Assembly: GCF_005080685.1 (NCBI RefSeq)
Contig: NZ_CP039372.1
Span: 50,266-114,265, forward strand
DNA: 64,000 bases
From: Pseudomonas putida
Lineage (GTDB): Bacteria > Pseudomonadota > Gammaproteobacteria > Pseudomonadales > Pseudomonadaceae
Reading direction: 5' to 3'
How positions within the stretch are numbered: position 1 is the first letter of the stretch; each line of letters opens with the position of its first letter. Positions 35,565 to 46,929 of this stretch are shown here, in pieces. The position numbers were made by a program, and so were the translations under genes. The notes under the pieces were generated by a model. The model searched no databases. It had not been told where the DNA came from and worked only from the letters and a program-made list of their open reading frames with translations.

Positions 35565-35831
35565 ATGTACCGAGTTTATAACCTACGTCCACAGCCAGCC
35601 CCTGCTAACTGGGCTCGTGACAACAAGACGCTTCTCGTAGGACTGGTTTTCTGGTCACTTTTTCTGGCCGGCATCGCAGGCAGTCAAAAGGTCTCGAGCG
35701 AGGGGTGGTACATCGTCACCTCGCTCGAAGGCGCATTGGTCACGATGCGTATGCCCAGTGAGAAGTCCTGCAAGGCCGACGTAGCCCAGACCTGCGTACC
35801 GGGCTACGAGCTGAGAGCACAGCAACATTGA
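35565..35831 (+). CDS. Small single-pass membrane protein of the fluoride cluster
   Basis: The ATG at 35565 follows AAAAGGATAACGCC. The 88-residue product has one membrane segment (about residues 24-43) and two cysteines near residues 68 and 75 in the C-terminal part. No family recognised. It lies between DUF190 and another small membrane gene and is likely cotranscribed with the CLC-F unit. The function in fluoride tolerance is unknown. Confidence 0.6.
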   Translation: MYRVYNLRPQPAPANWARDNKTLLVGLVFWSLFLAGIAGSQKVSSEGWYIVTSLEGALVTMRMPSEKSCKADVAQTCVPGYELRAQQH

Positions 35832-35925
35832 GCGCGATGGCGGTTGGCAATCCAAAGATGAGATCGCGAAATGGAGCTCACCGACGTCGGCTCATCAAAA
35901 TCATTTTAGAGAATTGGGAGACCAC

Positions 35926-36267
35926 ATGAGCGCAGTGACGCTGAGCATCGTATTCGGGCTTGTGATGGGCAGGTTTTTCACAGGATCTGTCTATGAGTTC
36001 GCCGCGCTTTTCATCGTAAGCGTTGGAGTGTCCTTGCTGACCTTTTATCTGCTAAATCAAAGGCGCGCCAGGCTACAAGCCCAAACGGCGTATTGCTGCT
36101 CTGTAATGGTTGCTTCAAACCAAATGATGGAGTTTTTCCAGATGGCAAAGGGAGGGCAGTTCATACCCTTGGTGGGAGAGATTCCTGAACTAATTATTGG
36201 AGGCTTCTTGGTTCCCGCAATTGCGGTGTCGGCAGTGCAGCTGTTCAGGATACTCATGGAGAGCTGA
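35926..36267 (+). CDS. Membrane protein, unknown, in fluoride cluster
   Basis: A 113-residue protein from ATG 35926 (GGGAGA upstream). Two hydrophobic segments occupy the first 42 residues and another lies near the C-terminus (about 80-105). The loop between contains two adjacent cysteines. It sits upstream of eno. I do not recognise it. The upstream spacing of 94 bp could hold its own promoter. Confidence 0.55.
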   Translation: MSAVTLSIVFGLVMGRFFTGSVYEFAALFIVSVGVSLLTFYLLNQRRARLQAQTAYCCSVMVASNQMMEFFQMAKGGQFIPLVGEIPELIIGGFLVPAIAVSAVQLFRILMES

Positions 36268-36310
36268 CGTCCGACATAGAGGCCTCTCAACGGTTTCACA
36301 TGGTTAATGA

Positions 36311-37624
<1,314 letters not shown>

Positions 37625-37669
37625 TATCCACCGGCTTGAGTCCAACCAGATTGAAACGAGAGAGACGTA

Positions 37670-37906
37670 ATGACTCCGTCAGAGAAGCTAGTCGACTGGA
37701 ACCGGAGATGGAGAATCCAGGGCGGCATTGTCATTTGTAGAAAGTGCGCGGCGCAGCAGCCCGAGACATTGAGTGATCAACCGTTCGCACACCACTTTGA
37801 CTGTGATGAGGACAGCTCGAAATCTCCGCGACCATGGACTGACTTGGATGCGATCAGGAAGTCATTCGTCCTGCAGCCGGGAAATCTGTTGGTTTGGTCA
37901 GCGTAA
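37670..37906 (+). CDS. Small protein with CxxC and HxxxC residues
   Basis: A 78-residue product starting at ATG 37670 (GAGAGACG upstream). Cysteines in CRKC (about residues 23-26) and a later HHFDC could form a zinc site. Small proteins of this general kind occur in Pseudomonas but I cannot assign a family. It lies between eno and ppa, 45 bp after eno. Confidence 0.55.
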   Translation: MTPSEKLVDWNRRWRIQGGIVICRKCAAQQPETLSDQPFAHHFDCDEDSSKSPRPWTDLDAIRKSFVLQPGNLLVWSA

Positions 37907-37980
37907 AAATCGAATCACGTGTATCCGTTGGCAAAAAAGTCAGCGGCCTTAGCCTTTCATAGACGCTTGGAGATATGAGC

Positions 37981-38511
37981 ATGAGCTACGCGGACATTCC
38001 AGCTGGTAACGCAATCCCCGATGACTTCTTCACCGTTATCGAGATTCCTGCAAACCACTCGCCGATTAAGTACGAGGTGGACAAGCCGAGCGGACAAATT
38101 TTTGTTGACCGCTTCCTCAGCACACCGATGTTCTATCCGGCCAACTACGGGTTTATCCCGAACACGCTGAGCGACGATGGCGATCCTCTCGACGTTCTGG
38201 TGATTTGCCCATATCCCGTCTCACCTGGTGTTGTAATCCGCAGTCGCCCGGTTGGTGTGATGTACATGACTGACGAAGCCGGAGCGGATGCCAAGGTGAT
38301 CGCAGTGCCTCATGAAAAACTCAGCTCTATGTACAGCGACGTCAAGGAGTGCTCAGACCTCCCTGCGTTACTCCTCGCGCAGATCCAGCACTTCTTCGAA
38401 AACTATAAAACATTGGAGCCAGGCAAGTGGGTGAAGATGGGCCGCTGGGGGAGCTCAGATGAGGCGCGGGAAGAGATTCGCAAATCGGTAGCTGCATATA
38501 TCCCCAAATAG
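37981..38511 (+). CDS. ppa: Inorganic pyrophosphatase, family I
   Basis: The ATG at 37981 is preferred over one at 37975 because GGAG lies eight bases upstream. The 176-residue length equals that of E. coli PPase. Motifs include [15 protein letters not shown] (metal-binding aspartates), VIRSRPVGV and KWVKMGRWG. It hydrolyses PPi to phosphate in the cytoplasm. Fluoride inhibits this enzyme family strongly, so the extra copy fits fluoride tolerance. Confidence 0.95.
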   Translation: MSYADIPAGNAIPDDFFTVIEIPANHSPIKYEVDKPSGQIFVDRFLSTPMFYPANYGFIPNTLSDDGDPLDVLVICPYPVSPGVVIRSRPVGVMYMTDEAGADAKVIAVPHEKLSSMYSDVKECSDLPALLLAQIQHFFENYKTLEPGKWVKMGRWGSSDEAREEIRKSVAAYIPK

Positions 38512-38616
38512 CTCTTCCGCCAGTTGGAATTCAGCCGGGAGTCGAACTGAGGGGCGCGTGATTTGTAATTGGCCTCTCAGTCGCCCGGAACATTAAATAT
38601 CGATGGAAACACGCGC

Positions 38617-39042
38617 ATGGAAAAATGGGTGGCTTATGCCTTCATCTCAATGTTTTTTGCCGGGTTTACTTCTGTGATCGCCAAGATGGGACTCGCAGGC
38701 ATTTCAGCTGAGCTTGGTCTAACAGTTCGAACCCTGTTCGTGTGTGCCTTTGTACTCGTATTCGCCGCCTGGGCTGTTCCGACACAGGAAGTGGCCAACA
38801 TCACAAGCCGAAATCTGTATTGGCTAGGACTGTCTGGCGTCACCACTGCCTTGTCATGGATCTTCTACTACAAGGCACTGAAAGTCGGGGATGTCGCCAC
38901 GGTGGCACTGATCGATAAAGGTAGCGTGGTCGTTGCCATGCTGCTCGCCGGCCTGGTGCTTCGAGAGATCATCACGTTGCGCATGATCGCCGGTGCGGGC
39001 TTGATCGTGGCAGGTTTGTTGGTCATAGCTAAAAAGCCCTGA
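38617..39042 (+). CDS. EamA-type small membrane transporter
   Basis: A 141-residue protein from ATG 38617. Five hydrophobic segments with the pattern of one EamA (drug/metabolite transporter) repeat: MEKWVAYAF start, a SWIFYYKAL motif near residue 87, and a C-terminal segment ending in a Lys tail. Single-repeat EamA proteins act as dimers. The substrate is unknown. The frame extends upstream to 38569 without a good start, so the start is set at the ATG. Confidence 0.8.
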   Translation: MEKWVAYAFISMFFAGFTSVIAKMGLAGISAELGLTVRTLFVCAFVLVFAAWAVPTQEVANITSRNLYWLGLSGVTTALSWIFYYKALKVGDVATVALIDKGSVVVAMLLAGLVLREIITLRMIAGAGLIVAGLLVIAKKP

Positions 39043-39224
39043 CTAGCCTGCAAGTCAATGTTCTGCTCGGAGCATAACTCTGTACCACGCGTTCCAGAGC
39101 CCTAGGGGATAGGTTGAGTCTTATCTTAGCCTAGGACAATAACTGTTACAGGCTATTTGCTCAGCCATATTGATAAACCTCGGATGTTAAAATAATCGCT
39201 TTAGATCAAAGCGCAAGGAAACTG

Positions 39225-40421
39225 ATGACCCACAATAGAACTTCCGCAGAAACCCCTAGAGCGGCTGCAATCTTGGCTCGCTTCCTGTCATCGGAATCCG
39301 CTGGAGGTCTTGTGTTGATGGGGGCAGCTTTGGCTGCGCTGATTGTCGCTAATTCGCCTCTATCCCAAGGTTACTTCGCAGCCTTGCACAGTGTCTGGTT
39401 GGGCATGTCTGTCGAGCATTGGGTCAACGATGGCCTGATGGCCATCTTCTTTCTAATGGTCGGCCTGGAGATCAAACGAGAAGTGCTGGCAGGTGGGCTT
39501 TCCACCTGGGGCCAGCGTGCCTTGCCGGGATTTGGTGCTATAGGCGGCATGGTTGTGCCTGCGCTGATCTACATCGCAATAAACTGGGGTAATACTGAGA
39601 CCTTGAAGGGCTGGGCCATCCCAGCCGCTACCGACATCGCATTCGCCCTGGGCGTCTTGTCGCTGCTGGGTAAGCGAGTCCCGACTTCGCTGAAGGTTTT
39701 TCTCGCTGCCTTGGCGATCATTGACGACCTGGGGGCTGTGGTCATCATCGCTTTTTTCTACACCACTGGTCTTTCCATGCCGATGTTGCTGGCATCGCTC
39801 GCAACTCTGGTCATTCTGATCGCAATGAATCGATTGGGCGTCAGACGATTGCTCCCATATTTGCTTGTCGGTGGTGTGCTGTGGTTCTTCGTGCTGCAAT
39901 CTGGGGTGCATGCCACCCTTGCTGGTGTCGCTGTAGCGCTGTGCGTCCCAATGGGCAAGCCTGAAGAGGAAGCCCGGTCTCCACTGCTGTTCCTAGAAGA
40001 AAAGCTGCACATGTGGGTAGCGTTCGCTGTGGTGCCGATTTTTGGCTTCGCAAATGCTGGGGTTTCACTGGCAGGTATTTCCATGGAAAACCTGGTCGAT
40101 CCAGTTCCGCTGGGTGTTGCGCTCGGCTTGTTGGTGGGCAAACAGATAGGCATTTTCCTATTGGCGGCCTTAGCCATTCGTCTGGGCTTGGCCAAGTTAC
40201 CAGAAGGAAGCACCTGGACTCAGCTTTACGGCGTGGCGCTGTTGTGTGGCATTGGCTTCACCATGAGCCTATTCATTGGCAACCTGGCGTTTGCCGGATC
40301 AGCTCACTTGATTGATGAAGTCAAAGTTGGGGTCTTGATCGGTTCGATCCTGGCTGCGTTTGGCGGCATCATAGTTCTTAGCCGTAGCAGTGTTCTCGCA
40401 GGTGCCGCAATAGCCAAATAG
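39225..40421 (+). CDS. nhaA: NhaA Na+/H+ antiporter
   Basis: A 398-residue protein with about twelve membrane segments. The signature [11 protein letters not shown] (about residues 138-148) and the following [11 protein letters not shown] with the transport aspartates are intact. It exchanges sodium for protons. In a fluoride island it could supply ion homeostasis when CLC-F and related systems load the cell with protons, which is inference. A gap of 182 bp upstream probably holds its own promoter. Confidence 0.95.
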   Translation: MTHNRTSAETPRAAAILARFLSSESAGGLVLMGAALAALIVANSPLSQGYFAALHSVWLGMSVEHWVNDGLMAIFFLMVGLEIKREVLAGGLSTWGQRALPGFGAIGGMVVPALIYIAINWGNTETLKGWAIPAATDIAFALGVLSLLGKRVPTSLKVFLAALAIIDDLGAVVIIAFFYTTGLSMPMLLASLATLVILIAMNRLGVRRLLPYLLVGGVLWFFVLQSGVHATLAGVAVALCVPMGKPEEEARSPLLFLEEKLHMWVAFAVVPIFGFANAGVSLAGISMENLVDPVPLGVALGLLVGKQIGIFLLAALAIRLGLAKLPEGSTWTQLYGVALLCGIGFTMSLFIGNLAFAGSAHLIDEVKVGVLIGSILAAFGGIIVLSRSSVLAGAAIAK

Positions 40422-40468
40422 CCTCGATTGGATTGACCACGGTATTTCTGAACAGGCAGAAAGGCCGT

Positions 40469-40882
40469 TTATCTGCTGGGCTTCTGAGTCAGAGCCACAA
40501 CCTTTCCGCTGGAGACCGCTTTTAACTCAGCCATTTCGAAAAGGAGGCGCTGGTTTACAGAAGCGATTCGGGCAAGCTCCGCCAAAAGCTGGTCGTTTTC
40601 CGCACGAAGCGCCCTGTTTTTCTCCTTCTCACTCATCAGTGCTTGGTGCTTCGAGTCTCGCTGGGCGCGCACCGACTTGCCCATGAGAGTGCGAATTTTT
40701 TCCGCCACCGCTGGGTAGGTATTATGAATGAGACCCGGCGTAACACCTGCTGCTCGGGCAACCGAAGCAATGGAGAGCTTTTCGTTGCCTGCGACGAGGC
40801 CATCAATGACCTTATCTAGCGCGGCGAGGGTCTTCGACCTTGAACGGGCTGGTGTCTGATCCTGAGTAGACTTATTCACCAT
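40469..40882 (-). CDS. ginD: GinD-like small HTH protein (TnpC/DUF6262-like)
   Basis: A 137-residue protein. The N-terminal half (about 15-70) has an HTH of the kind SIASVARAAGVTPGLIHN, followed by a basic coiled coil (about 75-120). It is the fourth gene of the recombinase operon and overlaps ginC by 11 bp. Its place and build match GinD of GInt islands and TnpC of Tn554-like elements, which assist the recombinases. The gene name is given by operon context. Confidence 0.75.
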   Translation of the reverse strand: MVNKSTQDQTPARSRSKTLAALDKVIDGLVAGNEKLSIASVARAAGVTPGLIHNTYPAVAEKIRTLMGKSVRAQRDSKHQALMSEKEKNRALRAENDQLLAELARIASVNQRLLFEMAELKAVSSGKVVALTQKPSR

Positions 40883-42716
40883 TTACAGCCTCGTCCGTCT
40901 CATCGTTTATGGGAGAGAGCCCCAAACTGGTGATGACGTCGAGTGCGACTTGCAAATCGCGCGCTGCTCGCTGCGTAACGGCAGGGCCCGCGTCTTCGAT
41001 CTTAATCAACTCTTGCTGCTGGATATAAATGTCCTGCCAGGTGCCAGCGAAGAATTCATCGATGACTGAATTTTTGCACCCTGGGCACCGTGTGGCCTCA
41101 TATAGACCAGCACCTCCGCAGCCCCGCTCCGTGGCAATGCACCATCCGTGTCCAGTCGCACGAATGTTGGCATGTGGAGCGGTCTGGGCAAGTAGAGCTG
41201 CTCTATCCTTGATTGGGATCGCCCGCAATTCCACAATCTTTTCGCCTGCGCCCCCAGCCAAGGGCTGGTCACCGAGCCATGATTCGATCAGATCGATTTT
41301 AAATTCTGTCATCTGCTGAAAGATCTCATCAAAAAGCGTCAGGTCTTGCTGCGGATTGGATGCATAGAGTTGAGTCATGCTCATGCTACTATGTTTGAAC
41401 TGCCACTTTAGGTAGATTAACGAAGTGCGACCCATACGGGACTCAACAAAACACCTTGCATAGGTTCGCCTGCATTGGTGCGTCCTCAATGGCCAATCAC
41501 TTCCAGCGGCTTTAGCTATACGGTCAAACGCAGCATTGGATGCTTGCCCGCTAAGCGCCTCAACATGTTTATCCTGAAGTTTACCGCCCTGGGCGTGTCG
41601 CCCCAAAAATAGTTTCTTCGAGTCCCTGCGAGCCTTTTCCAGCCTCAGAAGGTGCTCGGTGGGATTACTGGGATCGATAGTTCTTGCAAGATTTCTAATC
41701 TCTAGTTCCAGTTCTTTCCTGATAGGAACCGAGTATTTGGCCAAAAGCTCCAGTGCATCTAGAGTCAATTCTGGGACGAGATACTCTACGCGCCCCTTGC
41801 CCGTCTTATGTTCTATTGTGGATACCCAGCAAAATTTAACTCCATTTTTGATCTCTCTACGCCAAGCGCCAACCTCAATCCCAATGGCCTCGTCATTACG
41901 CATGCCGCTAGTGATTGAAACTATATACAGCACAGCATCTCTGCATCGAATCGACATTCGCTCATCACTAGGATGATATCCTATACCACTGACCGCTAAC
42001 TCAGCTTTCATCTCCCGAACGATACTTTCGCAATAGTTGAAAATTTTAGATTGTTCACCAGAAGGAATAATATCCGTCCGCCCAACGTTTTTATTAGCAG
42101 AAGCCGATCCTTTTACTTTGCTAACTCCGCAAATTCGCCATAATTTAGAGTTACCCCAAGGATCACTCTGAAGGGGAAAAATCGTATCAGCAGCAAATAC
42201 CCAAAGGAAATCAATAACCCGTAACCGTCCATAGAGCGGGAGCGGCCTTAACTTTAATTCATTCTTGCAATGATAAACATAATTACTGATATGGATCGGA
42301 CGAACATCCGCAAACCTTGAAACTCCCAGATTGTTCAACCAACGAATAAAGGGCATCACACTTGCAACAGCGAAAGTAGTGATACCCCGTGCGATAGGAG
42401 GCTTGGAGCTAGGTAGACCTCGCTTAAACCATGCGTAAGCAACAGCTTTGCAGTCATCAATGAGCGCCCGAGGCATGCTCATATCCCAATTGATAAATTT
42501 ATAGGAATGGGCAACATTGGCCTGATCAAAAAACGGACGAAGATCCCACTGCGCATCGCCAAACCTGCTAAGCACCAGAGTTTCCCCACGGTCATTAACG
42601 ATGGCACTGATCACAATAGCATTTCGTTCTGCGGGACTCAGACCATTGGCTGTCACCGGTTGCGCAATGAGGACATCATATGCCTTCAACAACGCATTCG
42701 TGCTTCTTATGTTCAA
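40872..42716 (-). CDS. ginC: GinC-like tyrosine recombinase with C-terminal zinc motif
   Basis: A 614-residue recombinase. Catalytic landmarks are SGMRNDEA (first Arg), the RTHQCRRTYA box and a final SMTQLYAS tyrosine near residue 450. The C-terminal extension has a C-x(6)-C cluster and RCPGCK, a probable zinc finger. The size and tail resemble TnpB of Tn554. It overlaps ginB by 4 bp and ginD by 11 bp. With GinA and GinB it forms the trio thought to act together in excision and integration. Confidence 0.8.
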   Translation of the reverse strand: MNIRSTNALLKAYDVLIAQPVTANGLSPAERNAIVISAIVNDRGETLVLSRFGDAQWDLRPFFDQANVAHSYKFINWDMSMPRALIDDCKAVAYAWFKRGLPSSKPPIARGITTFAVASVMPFIRWLNNLGVSRFADVRPIHISNYVYHCKNELKLRPLPLYGRLRVIDFLWVFAADTIFPLQSDPWGNSKLWRICGVSKVKGSASANKNVGRTDIIPSGEQSKIFNYCESIVREMKAELAVSGIGYHPSDERMSIRCRDAVLYIVSITSGMRNDEAIGIEVGAWRREIKNGVKFCWVSTIEHKTGKGRVEYLVPELTLDALELLAKYSVPIRKELELEIRNLARTIDPSNPTEHLLRLEKARRDSKKLFLGRHAQGGKLQDKHVEALSGQASNAAFDRIAKAAGSDWPLRTHQCRRTYARCFVESRMGRTSLIYLKWQFKHSSMSMTQLYASNPQQDLTLFDEIFQQMTEFKIDLIESWLGDQPLAGGAGEKIVELRAIPIKDRAALLAQTAPHANIRATGHGWCIATERGCGGAGLYEATRCPGCKNSVIDEFFAGTWQDIYIQQQELIKIEDAGPAVTQRAARDLQVALDVITSLGLSPINDETDEAVNGE

Positions 42717-44191
42717 ATCCCGCCGCCCCTTCTTTTCTTCATGAACTCGATCTTTTTAGCCCAGAACAAGTGCGGAGATGATTCAGCCTTTGCCTTTGCT
42801 CGCTTAACCAAAGCGGCATCAAATTTTCGTGAAGTGAACTCATTGATAAGTTTAATATAGTCAAACTGCCGCCTACGCCATGCCTCCCACTCATCAGTGA
42901 GAAAATATTCGACTTCGGCGTAAAGGAACTGTTGGTAACTGAACAGCCGGTATAAGTCCTCCTGTGTGCCTACAATCGCATAGCTGGGACAACCGAGGCA
43001 GTGAATAAACTCCGAACAGTGATTTACGCCATCCTTGGGCGCCCGACTACCATAAAGGCTATCTTTGCAGCCGCCTGGCGGGGTAGGTGTGACGTGGATG
43101 CCCCGTAGCTTGTCTGGAAAAGCCTCCCCGACAAAAGTTGCGCCTTCGGTCTTAATTTCATCATTAATTTTTAAGTAGTGATTATCCGCAACGCCTGGCG
43201 TATGGCCCATGACAGAGGACACTTCTAAAATGTCTCCACCGCTCAGCTTCCACAAACGGCTTTCCATAGTCTTCCGCAGCCGACTAAGCGTGACATGCAG
43301 TCGATTACCTAGATCGTCTTGAAGTGCATGACGCTCACAAATATTTTTGGTAGTCACGTATAAAGCGCCGGGCGTAAGGGTAACAATATTGTTCGCCCCA
43401 CCCCGTTGCCCTGAGCGATACAACCATACATATGAACAAATCTCCTCGGATGCCAGCGCCACAAGTGGCTTGCTGATTTCAAGGGCCTTATTCAAGACTG
43501 CAACCCCATCGAGCGGAATGGCGCTGTAATCGTCTAGCAGATTAGTTTGACGTATTGTTTTACTCTGCGCACCTTTGCCCCGCCGCTTGATAGTAGTTAT
43601 CAATCTGAGATTTGGCACAAACGGGTGAGGCTTTAGGGCATCTCTCGTCATTTCTAAAAGTGGCGTGGTATTAATACCTGATCTTGCCGCCGTGATTAGT
43701 AGCATCACTGCCATGGCCTCTGCTCCATTGCCAAGGAACGTGCCCTTATGGATAGCAACAAGGTCGGACTTTAATGCCCCGAGTAGCCTTTGCATTTCCC
43801 CCATGGTGAGCGGATCTGCGTCTTTCGTATTCCGCGCATTGTTGGGGAATGGATTTGGCGGCAAGAGATCGTCAGTATCGGTTTCTACAAATCCATAATC
43901 AGCTAGAACAATGACCAATGACTTAAAGCTGGTGTAGTAGTTCTTAGCCGTCGAGCCATTGGGGTACTTTAGCTTTAGCCAAGAGATATAACGTTCCAAA
44001 TGACGTTTGGTCAGGCCGTTCGGCGTTGTGGGTGGCGACTCGACCGAGCCTCCACCTAAGAAACTCAGAAAGAACCTCAACCCGTTCACAGAGTAACCAA
44101 TCAAAGTGGCTACGGAGAAGTTTCCTCCTTGCAGCAACGCCCTGATAACGTAAATGCTTTGAATTGCCCAGGCGTCGAAGCCCGAACCTAG

Positions 44192-45383
44192 GGATGGTCT
44201 GAAGTAGTTGTGTATTTCTGGCTGACTTCAGCCCCTGCCGATTTTAAAAGCGGCAAATCGATCAAAAACGCTCAGATCACCCGCTTATTTCTGTGTTTTT
44301 AGCCGCCGCGAGCACCTCGCGGCAGCCATTTCCCACATTACAGGCGCACCTCTCCTGCATTCGCCAGTAAATGTCGGCGCGCCATCCACAGGTTCGACAG
44401 CGCGAACAGCGTCACCAGTTGCGCCGTGTTCTTCGCCAGACCACGGAAGCGCACCTTCACATAACCGAACTGGCGCTTGATCACCCGGAACGGATGCTCG
44501 ACCTTGGCTCGTACCTGAGCCTTGGCCTTCTCAATCTTGCGCGCGGCTTTGTACAAAGCACTGCGCTTATCAAGCTTCTTGTAAGTACTACGGCGGGCGG
44601 CGATCTGCCAGATGACCTCCCGGCCTTCATGTTCAGGGCGTTTCTCGACGCCGGTGTAACCCGCGTCGGCACCGACCATGTTCTCATCGCCGTGCAGCAG
44701 CTTATCGACCTGGGTGACATCGGCCACGTTGGCCGCCGTGCCCACCACGCTGTGCACCAAGCCCGACTCATCATCGACACCGATGTGCGCCTTCATGCCG
44801 AAGTAGTACTGGTTACCCTTCTTGGTCTGATGCATTTCCGGGTCGCGCTTACCGTCCTTGTTCTTGGTCGAACTCGGCGCATTGATCAGCGTGGCATCGA
44901 CGATCGTGCCTTGGCGCAGCGACAGCCCTCGGTCGCCCAGATAGCCATTGATGACAGCCAAGATGCCGGCGGCTAGTTCGTGCTTCTCCAGCAAACGACG
45001 GAAGTTGAGGATGGTGGTTTCATCGGGGATACGCTCCAAGCTCAGCCCCGCGAACTGGCGCAGGATGGTGGTCTCGTACAGCGCCTCTTCCATCGCTGGA
45101 TCGCTGTAACCGAACCAGTTTTGCATCAGGTGCACGCGCAGCATCGCCATCAGCGGATAGGCCGGACGACCGCCTTCACCCTTGGGATAATGCGGCTCGA
45201 TCAAGGCAATCAAACCCTTCCACGGCACCACCCGATCCATCTCGATCAGGAACAACTCTTTGCGGGTTTGTTTGCGCTTACCGGCGTACTCGGCGTCAGC
45301 GAAGGTCATCTGCTTCATGGGGAAACTCAGCGGGTGGAATCCGGGTATTTTGCCAAAATCTGGAAGTCTTCTTCAGAGTTTCC
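44192..45383 (-). mobile_element. IS5-family insertion sequence, 1192 bp
   Basis: Ends are GGATGGTCTGAAGTAG and, inverted, GGAAACTCTGAAGAAG, an imperfect terminal repeat of about 16 bp. It is flanked on both sides by CTAG (44188-44191 and 45384-45387), a 4-bp palindromic duplication of the YTAR type expected for IS5. It contains one intact transposase. Confidence 0.9.
44338..45318 (-). CDS. IS5-family transposase
   Basis: A 326-residue DDE transposase. It has the N-terminal IS5 domain, then IVDATLINAP (first Asp), VGADAGYTGVEKR (second Asp) and a C-terminal KAQVRAKVEHPFRVIKRQFG motif that carries the catalytic Glu. No frame damage is seen. The element seems a recent arrival because its target duplication is exact. 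Confidence 0.96.
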   Translation of the reverse strand: MKQMTFADAEYAGKRKQTRKELFLIEMDRVVPWKGLIALIEPHYPKGEGGRPAYPLMAMLRVHLMQNWFGYSDPAMEEALYETTILRQFAGLSLERIPDETTILNFRRLLEKHELAAGILAVINGYLGDRGLSLRQGTIVDATLINAPSSTKNKDGKRDPEMHQTKKGNQYYFGMKAHIGVDDESGLVHSVVGTAANVADVTQVDKLLHGDENMVGADAGYTGVEKRPEHEGREVIWQIAARRSTYKKLDKRSALYKAARKIEKAKAQVRAKVEHPFRVIKRQFGYVKVRFRGLAKNTAQLVTLFALSNLWMARRHLLANAGEVRL

Positions 45384-45529
45384 CTAGGTATTGAGAGTGG
45401 TCGAGCTGCCTATGATTTCTCGGGTTTCTCGGCAAATCAATTTTGATGCTATCTTCGACAGCCTCGAATCCTTTCGTGACGGATTGCAGGGCCGCCTTAT
45501 AGTTCTTTTGCCGGGCCAACGTAACTACC

Positions 45530-46687
45530 TCAGGTGCGCTTAGTGGAGTCAGCCGTGAACATCATGTCAATTTCGTCCTCATGCGCAAGAACGGATTGAG
45601 CCTCCAGCTGGTTGATGAGGTGCAAGTAGATCATCGTTGTTTGAACATCTGAATGCCCCAACCTGTCTCTGACATACAACAGCGGCTCACCTTCAAATTC
45701 TTTGCTTTTTCTAAGGGCAAGCAAGGTATAAGTCCCGTAAGTGTGGCGTAGCATATGAGCCCGAACATAGAAGCCGCACTTTCGCTCATAGGACTTCATA
45801 ACGTCCACTACGGAATCCTTTGAATAATGCCTGCCTTCATTAGTTAGGAGTAGCGCAGTTACACCTCCATCACCATTGGACTTACGAACCTCTCGCTGGT
45901 GAAGGGAATAAGACCACATGCTCTCCATCAGCGACCATGGCACATCGATAGTCCTGGGCTTGTCGTACTTGATATGCATGTCTGAAGGATCAAGAGCAAC
46001 GCTGACCATTTGCCTTGGGCGCAGTCCATTTTTTAACCTAGGGTTGAACACATATTTGAGAGGAAAAGACCTGGCCTCACAGGAGCGAAGCCCTGTACGC
46101 ACCATGAGGTGAAATAATATCTGGTGGCTTGGATCAGTATCCAAGGCAACGCATACCTTGACTTGATCCTTGGTCAAGAATTTGGTCAGGCGCTTTCGGT
46201 CACGCACCATCACCGAAGCCTTCGTGCTCTCGGCTCCGGGTTGAGCAACATGACTGAGAAGACCGGAATGTGGAGCCACCCTGACCCTTTTCTCCCCGAA
46301 GGGCAGCACGGTTATCAGGTTGCGCTGCTTGGCCCATCGGTAGAACTTCACAATCAGGGCCAAGCGACTGTTCACCGTTTTGGGATCAAGCGCTAATTCT
46401 CCGCTAGACCAATCCCTGTACCTCGACAGGATGCTCAGACCATGGGCCGGGCTTTCCTCGTTCCAGGCCAAACCATTGGCCTCCAGGAAGGCGAAATAAT
46501 CGTACAGACGCCGCCCATAGGCTTCCCAAGTCAAATCGCTTAGGGCCTCACCTGACTCGATGAGCGTGTGCCAAAGGAAGGACTGGGCTGGCTCGACTGG
46601 CCATCCCTCTGACCCGATCAGCAAAGGAAAGCCTTCAAAGGATCGACCTGCCAATGCTAGGTCTTTTGTTGCGAATACCAGCCTCAT
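45530..46687 (-). CDS. ginA: GinA-like tyrosine recombinase
   Basis: A 385-residue recombinase, first gene of the gin operon, close to the right end of the island. A SAM-like N-terminal core-binding domain (about 35-120) precedes the catalytic part with RTGLRSCEAR, HMLRHTYGTY and LGHSDVQTTMIYLH (Arg, His-x-x-Arg, His, Tyr). It overlaps the 5' part of ginB. The promoter must lie in the 120 bp between it and the right terminus. Confidence 0.85.
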   Translation of the reverse strand: MRLVFATKDLALAGRSFEGFPLLIGSEGWPVEPAQSFLWHTLIESGEALSDLTWEAYGRRLYDYFAFLEANGLAWNEESPAHGLSILSRYRDWSSGELALDPKTVNSRLALIVKFYRWAKQRNLITVLPFGEKRVRVAPHSGLLSHVAQPGAESTKASVMVRDRKRLTKFLTKDQVKVCVALDTDPSHQILFHLMVRTGLRSCEARSFPLKYVFNPRLKNGLRPRQMVSVALDPSDMHIKYDKPRTIDVPWSLMESMWSYSLHQREVRKSNGDGGVTALLLTNEGRHYSKDSVVDVMKSYERKCGFYVRAHMLRHTYGTYTLLALRKSKEFEGEPLLYVRDRLGHSDVQTTMIYLHLINQLEAQSVLAHEDEIDMMFTADSTKRT

Positions 46688-46785
46688 GCCGCTGCCCTAA
46701 ACCACCACCAATGGATTGCCTTATGAAGTCTGGAAACTATTGTTCCAAAGGGGTTCAGAAGGTGGCGCGGACTCTACAGGATTTA

Positions 46786-46929
46786 CTAACGATTTCTACC
46801 CCTCAGATCCGAGTTGGACAATACGACGACTGGGCGCTGTCGCAGCTCTGGTCTGAAAATGCGTTCACAGCTGCAGTAGAACGAGTTGACGTCCACCAGG
46901 CCGAAGATAGGCTGATGATTAGTGTGCAT
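46786..46929 (-). pseudogene. rulB: rulB, 5' fragment cut off by the island
   Basis: The ATG at 46929 lies inside the last codons of rulA. The first 41 residues are genuine Y-family polymerase sequence (FGLVDVNSFYCSCERIFRP and VVVLSNSD), including the first catalytic Asp. Seven island-derived codons and a stop follow. The rest of the gene is at 30643-31811. Confidence 0.9.

Larger units (their letters stand above)
42713..45530 (-). pseudogene. ginB: ginB-like tyrosine recombinase interrupted by an IS5-family element
   Basis: The larger part (42713-44191) encodes about 490 residues with SRLRKTMESR and a GHTPGVADNHYLK active-tyrosine box, plus a C-terminal Cys cluster. It continues upstream in the same frame across the insertion: removing 44192-45383 and one CTAG restores the codons HSQYLGSGFDAW. 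The 5' part (45384 to about 45530) overlaps the ginA end. The upstream start codon is not clear. A TTG at 44137 could begin a truncated form. The island is therefore probably locked in place. Confidence 0.85.
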
